Assembly (NCBI GenBank): GCA_021796235.1
Contig: JAJYOJ010000003.1
Coordinates: forward strand, 33,402-97,401
Reading direction: 5' to 3'
DNA: 64,000 nt
DNA from: a bacterium
GTDB taxonomy: Bacteria; Patescibacteriota; Microgenomatia; UBA1406; GWC2-37-13
Every line of letters begins with the position of its first letter. Positions within the stretch are counted from its first letter, which is position 1. The position numbers and the translations under genes were made by a program. Below the pieces are notes generated by a model, which was given only the letters and a program-made list of their open reading frames with translations, did not search any database and was not told the DNA's origin. This document shows, in pieces, positions 17,462 through 25,412 of the stretch.

Positions 17462-17467
17462 ATTATA
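17462..17467 (-). promoter_or_regulatory. Leaderless-type promoter of GT2 gene
   Basis: Perfect TATAAT on the minus strand, 6 nt before the ATG at 17455; the A of ATG would be +1. This also decides the start over TTG 17470. Confidence 0.55.
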
Positions 17468-17480
17468 CAAAATAAATCCG

Positions 17481-17509
17481 TTGAAAAGGTTTTAAATAGA
17501 TGTTAAACT
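17481..17509 (+). promoter_or_regulatory. Sigma-70-type promoter of ArsR-like gene
   Basis: TTGAAA, 17-nt spacer, TAAACT on the plus strand, 10 nt before the ATG at 17520. The gap is shared with the divergent GT2 promoter, so the regulator could affect both. Confidence 0.5.
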
Positions 17510-17519
17510 TTCATCGCCA

Positions 17520-17774
17520 ATGAAAACAAAGTGCAGAGACTGTTTTAAAATTCTTTCGGTAAAGTCACGCTTTGATATAGTTAACTTCTTAATTAAAGCA
17601 AAAGACAAAACAAAAATTTCAAAATTAGTTCAGCTTACCGATCTAATGCAGCCCACCGTTACTTATCATGTCAAAGAACTGGAAAGAAGCGGCCTTATCA
17701 AAACTTCAAAAAACGGCAGAAATGTTTACTGTCAAATTCAAGAAAGATGCGACAGTTGCTCTCTATTTGTTTGA
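17520..17774 (+). CDS. ArsR-like winged-helix regulator with two CxxC pairs
   Basis: Probable DNA-binding repressor of 84 residues. A winged-helix fold is visible: helix-turn-helix region KISKLVQLTDLMQPTVTYHV, recognition stretch VKELERSGLIKTSK, and wing GRNVYCQIQ. Cysteine pairs at both ends (KCRDC about residues 4-7 and RCDSC about 77-80) could bind zinc or another metal. It is divergent from a glycosyltransferase unit and 9 nt upstream of a small HTH-membrane gene. The effector is not known. Confidence 0.75.
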   Translation: MKTKCRDCFKILSVKSRFDIVNFLIKAKDKTKISKLVQLTDLMQPTVTYHVKELERSGLIKTSKNGRNVYCQIQERCDSCSLFV

Positions 17775-17783
17775 ATAGTTTTT

Positions 17784-18104
17784 ATGGCACGAGATATAAA
17801 AACTTATCTTCAGGCATGGAAGTTTAGACAAGAAAATAAGACATTCCGTGCTATTGGTCAGCTCATGGGATTAAGTGGTGAAAGAGTACGCGTAATGGTA
17901 AAGTTTATCGATTTCCAAAAAAATAAAACTAAGTTTAAAAAGGAAAAAGGTTTTATCGGGCTTTATTTATTAAAGCTGAATAACTTTATTAGACTTGTAC
18001 CTGTGCATAACTTTCATAACTCATTTATAAATCATTTACAGCTTACTTCAATAGCGTTCTTTCTTGCTCTGGGAAGTGTCCTTATTTCGCTGGCGGTTTT
18101 CTAA
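17784..18104 (+). CDS. Small HTH protein with C-terminal membrane helix
   Basis: Unrecognised protein of 106 residues. The first 50 look like a helix-turn-helix of the sigma region 4 type (WKFRQENKTFRAIGQLMG then LSGERVRVMVK); residues about 83-105 are a single hydrophobic helix (IAFFLALGSVLISLAVF). Between them is a basic linker. It follows the ArsR-like gene by 9 nt, so both probably share the promoter at 17481. A membrane-tethered regulator is a reasonable inference, not shown. It ends 2 nt before the convergent helicase stop. Confidence 0.6.
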   Translation: MARDIKTYLQAWKFRQENKTFRAIGQLMGLSGERVRVMVKFIDFQKNKTKFKKEKGFIGLYLLKLNNFIRLVPVHNFHNSFINHLQLTSIAFFLALGSVLISLAVF

Positions 18105-18106
18105 TT

Positions 18107-21010
18107 TTATTGCCAAGCTTCACAGATCATACGAAACGGACAGAAATTACACCAAGGCCCCACTTTAGGAGAAAAATCACTAGATCGAATATCTTTGACA
18201 CGATTTAAAATTTTTTCCAGGACTGCTTTTAGGTCTGCGTCGGTCTTGCGCACAGAAATTTTTTTTAGGTCTTGAAGGTAATAGAAAGTCAGATTTATGT
18301 TATTTAATTTTTTATTGTATAGGCCAGGATTTGTAGCAGCCAGAGCATATACAGAAAGTTGAATGTTCTTTTTTAATTCTTTTTCATTCGGTAAGCGACC
18401 AGTTTTATAGTCTATTATTTCAATCGCGTCACGGCCTTTAGCATCGACTCTATCGATCTTACCTGTTATAAAGATGTCATTTCCGATTTTAATCTTAAAA
18501 AGTTTTTCAAGATCAATTACTTTGGTTTTTGGATCATGAAAAGTATTGAAGAATTTTTGTAGCATGGTTGTTCCTTCCTTTTTCATGCGATTCTCATGAG
18601 TAGGGGAAGCATAACCCAAGGGAATCCATTTAGTTTTATAAATTTCTAAAAGTCTTTTTTCTCCAAGCGATTTATCTGTTAAAAATTCTTGATAAAACTG
18701 TTGTAGCGTACGATGAATTGTGTCTCCGAAAGAAGCGGAGGCAACCGGAGGAGTCGGAACTTTTAAAACGAATTGATATTTGTATTGCAATGGACATCGC
18801 TCATATGTTTCAAGCTGAGTATAGGAAAAGTTTTTAATAAAAGTTCTTTCCGAAATTGCTGGCTGTTCAGCTTTTTTGAAATCAAAAATTGATAACTGAG
18901 CCCTCTCTTCTTTTTTGATATTCAAATTATTTTTGTAAAGCTCTTCACCCAACGTTTCAATAACAAAAGGTGAAATTCGTTGTTCTCGTTTGCCCTCGCC
19001 ATAAAAACGGGCTGCGCTTAGATACACTCTATCTATTGCCCTTGTTATACCAACATAAAAAAGACGGCGTTCTTCTTCTTCATGATAGTCTCCGGAGGGC
19101 AGAATCTCTTTAATAAGATCATCCGGAATCGGTATTACATCTTTTCTCTCATAGGTTGGAAATCTGCCCCGAGTAAGATTTACCAAAAAAACAACCGGGA
19201 ACTCCAATCCTTTAGAGGAATGAACAGTTAAAATATTCACAGCGTTATATGCAGTCATATCGGTTTGGGCAACAATGGGAGATTCCCCCAGCTCCATGCT
19301 CATATCAATGTAATCAACTGCTGCTGAAACACCCGCATTTTCATGTTCTGACTCAAAAGTTTTAAGTTTGGAGAAAAATTTGGTTATATTTAAAACTTTT
19401 TTTTCTTCTTTCTCAGTTTTGTAAGTCACCAGATTGCTCAAGATTCCTGAGTCCTCAAGAAAATAATAAAGCAGTTGTCCGGCAGTTTCTTTTTTTACTA
19501 GATCTAAATGCTTCCTGATAAGATTATAAATCTTTGAGAGTGATTCTTTTGTTTCTTTTCTAAGCAAAGGCAAAAATTTTCTGTAGATTTCAAATTCCTC
19601 CCGATATAATGTTTTATTTAAAAAAGCTAAATAAATTTCAATGGTTTGGAAGAGCGGCAGATTAATTTTTTTTGCGAAAGAAAGAAGCAGGTTAAGATCG
19701 ACAGAATCAATCTTAAATATATCCATTGTCAATAACCTAAACAAGGAAACAGAATCCTCTAGATTATTTAAAACTTTAAGATAAGCGATTAAATCCTTGA
19801 CTTCAGGTTGTTTAAAAAGTGCGCCCTGTCCCAAGAACTGATAAGGTATGCCGTGCCTTGAGAGCGCCCGGATAAATGGCTCTGCATGGTTATTGGCGCG
19901 AACTAGCAGAGCAAAATCAGAAAATTTATACGTAGAAAGTTTTAGAATTTTTTCTGCAAGATAATCAGCTTCTTCCTCAACCGTTTGCGATAAAATTAAT
20001 TTCACTGAATCATTTATATTCTTTTTTTGGGCAATCAACTCTTTAGATATACCAAGCTTTGCTTCCAACGTATCAGGATCATTATGTTTAATCAGCTGGT
20101 AAGCATTGTCAAGAATAGTCTGGTTTGAACGATAATTTTTGCATAAGGTTATCTGTTTTGCTCCACGATAATCTTTCATGAAGCTTAAAATATTGGATAC
20201 GGAAGCGCCTCTAAATTTATAGATGGCCTGTGAGTCGTCGCCCACAACGGTTAAGGGACGCTGGCTTTTTGGAGGACACAAAAGTTTTATTAGCTCATAT
20301 TGAGCTATATTAGTATCTTGAAATTCATCGACAAGAACGTAGGAAAACTGTTGCTGATATTTTTTGAGAATCTTAGAGCGTGCCTTAAAAAGCTGGAGCA
20401 AATAGAATACCAGATCTGCAAAGTCAAAAACTCCTGCCTTAATTTTCAGTAGTTGAAATTTTTTGAAGGCGTTAGCCAGTTCCCTGGATTGAGGAGTTTG
20501 ATTTCTTGTCCAAGCCACATACTCATCAGGCGCGATGTTCTCATCTCTTAAGCGAGAAAAGTGTTGCGACAGAGCTTCTAAAAATTTATTTGGATTTCCC
20601 AGAGGGCGATAATATGTCAAATCGAATAAGAAAAGATTTTGGCGTAAAAAAATAAGCGTTTCAGCTTCGGTCATCAATCTATAGTTTGGAGAAAGACCTA
20701 TGTTTTGGGCCTCGACTTTAAGAATAGAATCGGCAAAGGCGTGAAAAGTTGAGATCCACGTTTGAAAATACCCATAGGGCATTGACTGATCAACACGTTC
20801 TTCCATTTCAAAAGCAGCTTTCTCCGTGAAAGTAAGTGCCAGAATTTGATCAGGTTTAGCTAATTTTTGTTTGATCAGATATTTAATCTTTTCAACAATG
20901 ACATGAGTTTTACCTGTTCCTGCGCCGGCAATAATCAAAAGAGGCTTATTGATAATTTTTACAGCCTTTTCTTGCTCAGAATTCAAGCCATATGTGTCGC
21001 CGGTTTTCAT
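18107..21010 (-). CDS. UvrD-family helicase fused to Fe-S PD-(D/E)XK nuclease
   Basis: Single-chain superfamily 1A helicase-nuclease of 967 residues, likely acting on double-strand breaks or stalled forks. Helicase motifs: Q/I region LNSEQEKAV with IIAGAGTGKTHV, Walker B VLVDEFQDTN, GDDSQAIYKFRGA, NYRSNQTI, and VHSSKGLEFPVV with FYVGITRA. From about residue 700 there is a RecB-like nuclease: TGKIDRVD, EIIDYKTG, QLSVYAL. Cysteines at YERCP and WCNFCPFRMIC match the four-cysteine iron-sulfur arrangement of AddB/Cas4-type nucleases. The start ATG directly follows the conserved leader element. Confidence 0.9.
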   Translation of the reverse strand: MKTGDTYGLNSEQEKAVKIINKPLLIIAGAGTGKTHVIVEKIKYLIKQKLAKPDQILALTFTEKAAFEMEERVDQSMPYGYFQTWISTFHAFADSILKVEAQNIGLSPNYRLMTEAETLIFLRQNLFLFDLTYYRPLGNPNKFLEALSQHFSRLRDENIAPDEYVAWTRNQTPQSRELANAFKKFQLLKIKAGVFDFADLVFYLLQLFKARSKILKKYQQQFSYVLVDEFQDTNIAQYELIKLLCPPKSQRPLTVVGDDSQAIYKFRGASVSNILSFMKDYRGAKQITLCKNYRSNQTILDNAYQLIKHNDPDTLEAKLGISKELIAQKKNINDSVKLILSQTVEEEADYLAEKILKLSTYKFSDFALLVRANNHAEPFIRALSRHGIPYQFLGQGALFKQPEVKDLIAYLKVLNNLEDSVSLFRLLTMDIFKIDSVDLNLLLSFAKKINLPLFQTIEIYLAFLNKTLYREEFEIYRKFLPLLRKETKESLSKIYNLIRKHLDLVKKETAGQLLYYFLEDSGILSNLVTYKTEKEEKKVLNITKFFSKLKTFESEHENAGVSAAVDYIDMSMELGESPIVAQTDMTAYNAVNILTVHSSKGLEFPVVFLVNLTRGRFPTYERKDVIPIPDDLIKEILPSGDYHEEEERRLFYVGITRAIDRVYLSAARFYGEGKREQRISPFVIETLGEELYKNNLNIKKEERAQLSIFDFKKAEQPAISERTFIKNFSYTQLETYERCPLQYKYQFVLKVPTPPVASASFGDTIHRTLQQFYQEFLTDKSLGEKRLLEIYKTKWIPLGYASPTHENRMKKEGTTMLQKFFNTFHDPKTKVIDLEKLFKIKIGNDIFITGKIDRVDAKGRDAIEIIDYKTGRLPNEKELKKNIQLSVYALAATNPGLYNKKLNNINLTFYYLQDLKKISVRKTDADLKAVLEKILNRVKDIRSSDFSPKVGPWCNFCPFRMICEAWQ

Positions 21011-21104
21011 GCCACTTCGCTAAAAAATATATTAATGTTTATCATAAGCTTCGTTGAACATGATCCCTAACGTAATCCAGTTTAGCTCGATGAAGTGGGA
21101 TCAT
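21011..21104 (-). promoter_or_regulatory. Conserved structured leader, copy A (upstream of UvrD-nuclease gene)
   Basis: Minus-strand 5' untranslated region of about 94 nt, nearly identical to copy B at 35424-35515 (8 substitutions and 2 short gaps by hand alignment). It begins ATGATCCC, which pairs with GGGATCAT inside the element, while CCACTTC just after the start pairs with GAAGTGG at the 3' end, two bases from the ATG: a pseudoknot-like layout. Function unknown. Confidence 0.8.
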
Positions 21105-21111
21105 ACAATGC

Positions 21112-21117
21112 ATTCTA
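21112..21117 (-). promoter_or_regulatory. Extended -10 promoter for leader copy A
   Basis: TGA-TAGAAT on the minus strand ends 7 nt before the first base of the leader, so transcription should begin exactly at the conserved element. Confidence 0.55.
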
Positions 21118-21141
21118 TCACAAGTCGTTGGGGCTTATAGT

Positions 21142-22011
21142 TTATCGATGATAAGATTCGTGGACCCAAGCAAAAATAAAGAGAAAGAGCAAAAAAAAGA
21201 AGAGAAAACTAATTGGCAGGTTCCTTGCACCGAGTAAGCCAAGAGCGTAATCAACTAATATTGGTAGGGTTACAGCATGAAATGAGACGTGAACAATTTT
21301 TTTGTAGTGAATATGTCTGAAATGGTCGCGGCTTTTTCCCCAAACTTTAAAGAAGAGATAGACTAATGCGCTTGCAATAAGGATATATGCCAATGTAACT
21401 GCCAATGAAATCAGAGGTAAAACTATTATTACAATAAGCAGTAGTAAAGCATACAAGGGAAAAAGAAAAGTTTTAATTACCTGCAAATTAGCTTCTACTT
21501 CAGAAATCATTGTCTTGTTAACTACTTGACTAGGAAAATAAGAAAGAGGAATGGTATCAAATCCACCCTGGATATCCATATTTTTTATAACTGCATAATT
21601 GGAGGTTAAAAGGATAGAGCTAGAGTATTCATTTATTTTTTGCGGAAGAGCAGTTTCATCGATAACCAAAAGAGGTGTAGTTTTGTTTTGATAGTTTAAC
21701 CATAAAAAATAAGGCTGATTGTACGTTGTCATAAGCCGCCCCTTATTAATTATAATAGTGAGACTCTTAGGATAGTTTTGTAGACTATTGGATAAGCTAT
21801 TCACCAAATCATTTATCGTTAAAGGATTAAGGAAGGAAACTCCGATAATGATGAGTATCGCATTCAAAATCAGGATTAAAGACACGAGATATTTAAATGA
21901 AAACGAGAATTTAGTTTTTAAAACAGTCTTGTAATAATGAGATTGAGGAAGAAGACTATTGATGAAGACGTGTAAAAAGCTCTTGACTTTTTGCCTCATA
22001 AGATTTATCAT
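21142..22011 (-). CDS. DUF1189-like membrane protein
   Basis: Protein of about 289 residues with an N-terminal helix (about 40-60), a long extracytoplasmic segment (about 65-185) and four or five C-terminal helices. The early FxxS-SHYYKTVLK pattern and overall layout resemble DUF1189, a family of unknown function; I hold this loosely. I prefer the ATG at 22011 over the TTG at 22035. It is transcribed away from tuf; the gap 22012-22092 holds hairpins. Role unknown. Confidence 0.6.
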   Translation of the reverse strand: MINLMRQKVKSFLHVFINSLLPQSHYYKTVLKTKFSFSFKYLVSLILILNAILIIIGVSFLNPLTINDLVNSLSNSLQNYPKSLTIIINKGRLMTTYNQPYFLWLNYQNKTTPLLVIDETALPQKINEYSSSILLTSNYAVIKNMDIQGGFDTIPLSYFPSQVVNKTMISEVEANLQVIKTFLFPLYALLLLIVIIVLPLISLAVTLAYILIASALVYLFFKVWGKSRDHFRHIHYKKIVHVSFHAVTLPILVDYALGLLGARNLPISFLFFFLLFLFIFAWVHESYHR

Positions 22012-22033
22012 AAAGAAGTTATTTTGGGATTTC

Positions 22034-22072
22034 AACTGCTTTTTTATTCATTGAGTTGAAGAGCAGTTTTTT
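22034..22072 (+). promoter_or_regulatory. Hairpin with T-tract upstream of tuf
   Basis: AACTGCT (22034-22040) can pair with AGCAGTT (22062-22068), followed by a run of T: attenuator- or terminator-like. An alternative pairing TTCAAC/GTTGAA uses overlapping bases. Either could act on tuf expression or end minus-strand read-in; no strong promoter is visible. Confidence 0.35.
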
Positions 22073-22092
22073 ATTAGTTTATTTTTTTTATT

Positions 22093-23277
22093 ATGGCAGA
22101 AGGGACATTTCAACGTACTAAACCCCATTTAAATATCGGTACTATTGGTCATGTTGATCACGGTAAAACTACATTGACTTCGGCTATCCATTACGTTTTG
22201 TCAAAAAAAGGCAAAGCAAAGTTTTTGAAATATGAAGATATTGATAAAGCTCCAGAAGAAAGAGCGCGGGGAGTTACCATTAACCTTCATCACTCCGAAT
22301 ACGAAACCGACAAAAGGCACTATGCGCATATTGATGCACCAGGTCACGCGGATTATATTAAAAATATGATTACGGGAGCTGCGCAAATGGATGGCGCAAT
22401 TTTAGTGGTTTCGGCTCCGGACGGTCCGATGCCTCAGACTCGTGAGCATATTCTTTTAGCAGGTCAGGTTAACGTTCCCGCCATCGTAGTTTACCTAAAT
22501 AAAACCGACATGGTTCAGGATAAAGAAATACTTGATCTGGTTGAGATGGAAGTACGCGATCTTCTCAAAAAATATGGATTTCCTGGGGACAAAGTGCCCG
22601 TGATTAGGGGATCAGCGCTTAAAGCCCTTCAGGATGATCCGGAAGCTATCAAATCAATCGAAGATCTGCTTAAAGCGGTTGACGAATATGTCCCGGAGCC
22701 GGTACGACCGGTTGACAAACCTTTCTTAATGCCAATTGAAGACGTTTTCACAATCCAGGGTCGAGGAACAGTTGTTACCGGAAGGGTTGAAAGAGGAACT
22801 CTGAAATTGAACGAAGAAGTAGAGATAGTAGGTCTTAAGGCTACGAGGAAGACAACTGTTACCGGAATTGAAATGTTTAGGAAGACTCTGGATGAAGCTA
22901 GGGCCGGTGATAATGTTGGACTTTTACTAAGAGGAATTGAGAAAGAAGACGTTGAAAGAGGCCAGGTTTTGGCCAAACCAGGTACGATCACTCCTCATAC
23001 TGAATTTGAGGCCCAGATTTACGTTTTAACAAAAGAAGAAGGAGGACGTCACACTCCATTTTTCAACGGCTATCGACCACAGTTTTATATTCGCACCACC
23101 GATGTTACCGGAGAAGCCAAGTTGCCAGCCGGAGTTGAGATGGTTATGCCGGGAGACGACGTAAAGATTACGGCCAAACTTATTTATCCCGTCGCCATGG
23201 AAGAAGGATTAAAGTTTGCTATTCGTGAAGGTGGACACACAGTTGGTGCTGGAGTAGTCACGAAAATATTGAAATAA
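22093..23277 (+). CDS. tuf: Elongation factor Tu
   Basis: GTPase that delivers aminoacyl-tRNA to the ribosome. The 394 residues show G1 [11 protein letters not shown], switch [12 protein letters not shown] (usual form RGITI), G3 DAPGHADY, G4 NKTDM, G5 GSALKA, and the two beta-barrel domains ending [14 protein letters not shown]. Glycine replaces the usual Cys in DxPGH; all catalytic residues including the switch II His are present. It starts the plus-strand translation cluster, 14 nt before rpsJ. Confidence 0.98.
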   Translation: MAEGTFQRTKPHLNIGTIGHVDHGKTTLTSAIHYVLSKKGKAKFLKYEDIDKAPEERARGVTINLHHSEYETDKRHYAHIDAPGHADYIKNMITGAAQMDGAILVVSAPDGPMPQTREHILLAGQVNVPAIVVYLNKTDMVQDKEILDLVEMEVRDLLKKYGFPGDKVPVIRGSALKALQDDPEAIKSIEDLLKAVDEYVPEPVRPVDKPFLMPIEDVFTIQGRGTVVTGRVERGTLKLNEEVEIVGLKATRKTTVTGIEMFRKTLDEARAGDNVGLLLRGIEKEDVERGQVLAKPGTITPHTEFEAQIYVLTKEEGGRHTPFFNGYRPQFYIRTTDVTGEAKLPAGVEMVMPGDDVKITAKLIYPVAMEEGLKFAIREGGHTVGAGVVTKILK

Positions 23278-23291
23278 AGCACTTTTAAATT

Positions 23292-23600
23292 ATGCCGAAA
23301 GGACGAATTCGCATCAGATTAAAGGCCTACGATCATCGGTTGATCGACGAAACCTGTCAGAAGATTGTTGATACAGCAATCAGGACGGGTGCCTCGATCA
23401 TTGGCCCGATTCCTCTTCCTACCAAAGTTGAGGTCTATGTCGTTAATAAAGCTTCATTTATCGACAAAGATGCTCGTGAACATTTCGGCATGAAAATCCA
23501 CAAACGCTTAATCGATATTGTCAATCCGACAAATCAAACCATCGATTCTCTCATGCATCTCGAACTTCCTGCCGGTGTTGAGGTAGAAGTAAAGATGTAA
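23292..23600 (+). CDS. rpsJ: 30S ribosomal protein S10 (uS10)
   Basis: Small-subunit head protein, also a NusG/NusA partner in antitermination. Its 102 residues match the family: [19 protein letters not shown] at the N-terminus, GPIPLPTK and the [13 protein letters not shown] stretch. It follows tuf by 14 nt and is separated from rplC by a 140-nt gap containing its own promoter and hairpin, so the S10 operon is split here. Confidence 0.97.
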   Translation: MPKGRIRIRLKAYDHRLIDETCQKIVDTAIRTGASIIGPIPLPTKVEVYVVNKASFIDKDAREHFGMKIHKRLIDIVNPTNQTIDSLMHLELPAGVEVEVKM

Positions 23601-23611
23601 ATAATTACTTC

Positions 23612-23640
23612 TTGACCGCAGTTAATATGTATTATATAAT
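23612..23640 (+). promoter_or_regulatory. Consensus promoter of the rplC-led ribosomal operon
   Basis: TTGACC, exactly 17 nt, TATAAT: the best sigma-70 match in the window. It would start a leader of about 95 nt before rplC, placing rplC onward under separate control from tuf-rpsJ. Confidence 0.75.
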
Positions 23641-23646
23641 GTACCT

Positions 23647-23737
23647 CAATGTTACTCTTCCTTGTTCGGGAAACGGGTAGTTAATAACATTTTCGGTTTC
23701 CGGATTGGAAATATAAGCCCCAATCTGGGGTTTTTTT
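23647..23737 (+). promoter_or_regulatory. Structured rplC leader with attenuator-like terminator
   Basis: The leader contains GGAAAC (near 23670) able to pair with GTTTCC (near 23697); GTTTCC overlaps TTTCC, which can instead pair with the GGAAA that follows. The last part is a hairpin CCCCA-ATC-TGGGG (23718-23730) followed by seven T, ending 3 nt before the ATG. The competing stems suggest termination control, as known for S10 operons through L4 in other bacteria; the regulator here is inferred. Confidence 0.55.
23715..23737 (+). terminator. Intrinsic terminator-like hairpin before rplC
   Basis: Stem of five G-C/A-T pairs extendable to eight through flanking A and T, loop ATC, then seven T. 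It sits inside the leader rather than after a gene, so attenuation is more likely than plain termination. Confidence 0.55.
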
Positions 23738-23740
23738 ATT

Positions 23741-24415
23741 ATGTCAGGATTTATTTTAGGAGAAAAATCAGAGACAACTCAGGCTTTCAATGAACAAGGA
23801 CTGAGGATGCCGACTACGTATATTAAAACATCACCCTGTTATCTTATTGATGTTAAATGGGGTGAAAAGCATGGTTACTTCTCAGTCATGCTCGGTTTTG
23901 GCCAAACCCAAAATATTAAAAAATCGACATCAGGACAATTTACAAAAGCGGGGATGAAAACCCCGCTTCGTTTTTTACGCGAATTCCGTCTCGAAAAATA
24001 TGGGGAAAAAATAAAGCTTCTTGATGAAAAAGGTAAAAAAGGAATCGAGTTTGGTGAGAACAAAATCTATATAGGCCAGGAAGTGAAACCGAGTTTAGTC
24101 TTCAAAAAAAATGATCTGGTAAATGTTTCCGGAACTTCAAAAGGAAAAGGATTTCAAGGTGTTGTAAAAAGACATCATTTTGCCGGCGGACCAAGGACTC
24201 ATGGTCAATCAGATCGCGAAAGAGCCCCGGGAGCAATAGGTCAAACGACAACTCCGGGAAGGGTCTATAAAGGTAAAAGAATGGCCGGAAGAATGGGTGG
24301 AGGAAGAATAACTTTGAAAAATCTTAAGGTAATAGACGTTAAAGACGATGGACTTTTGATTACGGGTTTAGTCCCCGGAGCTCGGGGCGGGGTTTTGGAG
24401 GTTAGGAGTTTTTAA
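23741..24415 (+). CDS. rplC: 50S ribosomal protein L3 (uL3)
   Basis: Early-assembling large-subunit protein near the peptidyl transferase centre. The 224 residues include the central GTSKGKGFQGVVKRHHF motif and the loop with GGPRTHGQS and GRMGGGR. First gene behind the promoter at 23612 and the attenuator-like hairpin. The N-terminus is shortened and starts SGFILGEKSE, a variant of the usual GxxxGMT segment. Confidence 0.97.
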   Translation: MSGFILGEKSETTQAFNEQGLRMPTTYIKTSPCYLIDVKWGEKHGYFSVMLGFGQTQNIKKSTSGQFTKAGMKTPLRFLREFRLEKYGEKIKLLDEKGKKGIEFGENKIYIGQEVKPSLVFKKNDLVNVSGTSKGKGFQGVVKRHHFAGGPRTHGQSDRERAPGAIGQTTTPGRVYKGKRMAGRMGGGRITLKNLKVIDVKDDGLLITGLVPGARGGVLEVRSF

Positions 24416-24421
24416 AAAGCT

Positions 24422-25135
24422 ATGCCAATTAAAACAAAAGAAGCTATACCGGCAAAAAAAATAACAAAAGCTGTTAAGACAAAAGCCGCAGGCTTGACAA
24501 TGGATGTTTACGATACGGCTGGAAAGATTGAAAAAAAAGTTGAGTTGCCAAAAGAAATTTTTGCTACTGCGGGATCGGAAAAACTTTTAGCGCAGTATGT
24601 ACGAGTATATCTTACCAACCAAAGAATTGGTGGCGCCTCAACCAAGACGAGAGGTGAAGTGGCCGGTTCGACACGCAAAATTTACCGGCAAAAAGGAACA
24701 GGAAAAGCCAGACACGGGCCAATTAGAGCTCCGATCTTTGTCGGTGGTGGAATTGTAGGCGGTCCCAAACCTAAAGATTATTCTTTACGCGTCAATGATA
24801 AACAGAGGAGAAAAGCTCTTTTATTATCGTTGACACTTAAAGCAAAAGAAGGAAACATTTTGGGTTTAAGCACAGCTTTTGCCAAAATGCCGGCTAAAAC
24901 TAAAAATTTCTCAGGTTTTTTAAAGGCAATTAAATTTGGAGAAAAAGCTAAGGGTCTTTTAGTTTTACCAAAAATTGAAAAGAACAATCTTATACTAGCG
25001 GTAAGAAATTTACCGAAGATCGAGATGACCGATGTGCAAACCCTTAATGCTTACAGTATTTTAAAAAGCAGCAAAATTTTATTGCTTGAAGACTCGTTGC
25101 AAGTTTTGGAAAAACGTATTAAACATGAAAATTAA
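24422..25135 (+). CDS. rplD: 50S ribosomal protein L4 (uL4)
   Basis: Lines the nascent-peptide exit tunnel; in other bacteria it also represses its own operon. The 237 residues contain RGEVAGSTRKIYRQKGTG followed by KARHGPIRAPIFVGGG, the tunnel-loop signature. An unusual N-terminal extension of about 30 basic residues precedes the core. Its last 11 nt overlap the rplW start. Confidence 0.95.
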   Translation: MPIKTKEAIPAKKITKAVKTKAAGLTMDVYDTAGKIEKKVELPKEIFATAGSEKLLAQYVRVYLTNQRIGGASTKTRGEVAGSTRKIYRQKGTGKARHGPIRAPIFVGGGIVGGPKPKDYSLRVNDKQRRKALLLSLTLKAKEGNILGLSTAFAKMPAKTKNFSGFLKAIKFGEKAKGLLVLPKIEKNNLILAVRNLPKIEMTDVQTLNAYSILKSSKILLLEDSLQVLEKRIKHEN

Positions 25136-25412
25136 TCAAGTTCTAGTCAGGCCTCTGTTGACCGAAAAAGCCACTGGTTTGGCCTCCAAACAAATCTACA
25201 CGTTTGAGATAAATGAAAAAAGTAATAAAAATCAGGTCAAAGAAGCGCTTGAAGCGCTTTACGATATTGAAGTTGCTAAAGTGAGAGTAGTTACGAGAAA
25301 AGGCAAAGAAAAAAGAGTCGGCAGAATGTCCCGTCCTAAAATGCTGCCGGGATTAAAAATTGCCTACGTTACACTAAGTCGAGGCAAAATAGATCTTTTT
25401 CCACAAGCATGA
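25125..25412 (+). CDS. rplW: 50S ribosomal protein L23 (uL23)
   Basis: Tunnel-exit protein that docks SRP and trigger factor. I start at ATG 25125 (MKINQVLVRPLLTEKA), giving 95 residues; an in-frame ATG further up at 25086 lies wholly in rplD. The family motif RPLLTEKAT and the arm region RVVTRKGKEKRVGR are present. It overlaps rplD by 11 bp and rplB by 4 bp. Confidence 0.95.
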   Translation: MKINQVLVRPLLTEKATGLASKQIYTFEINEKSNKNQVKEALEALYDIEVAKVRVVTRKGKEKRVGRMSRPKMLPGLKIAYVTLSRGKIDLFPQA

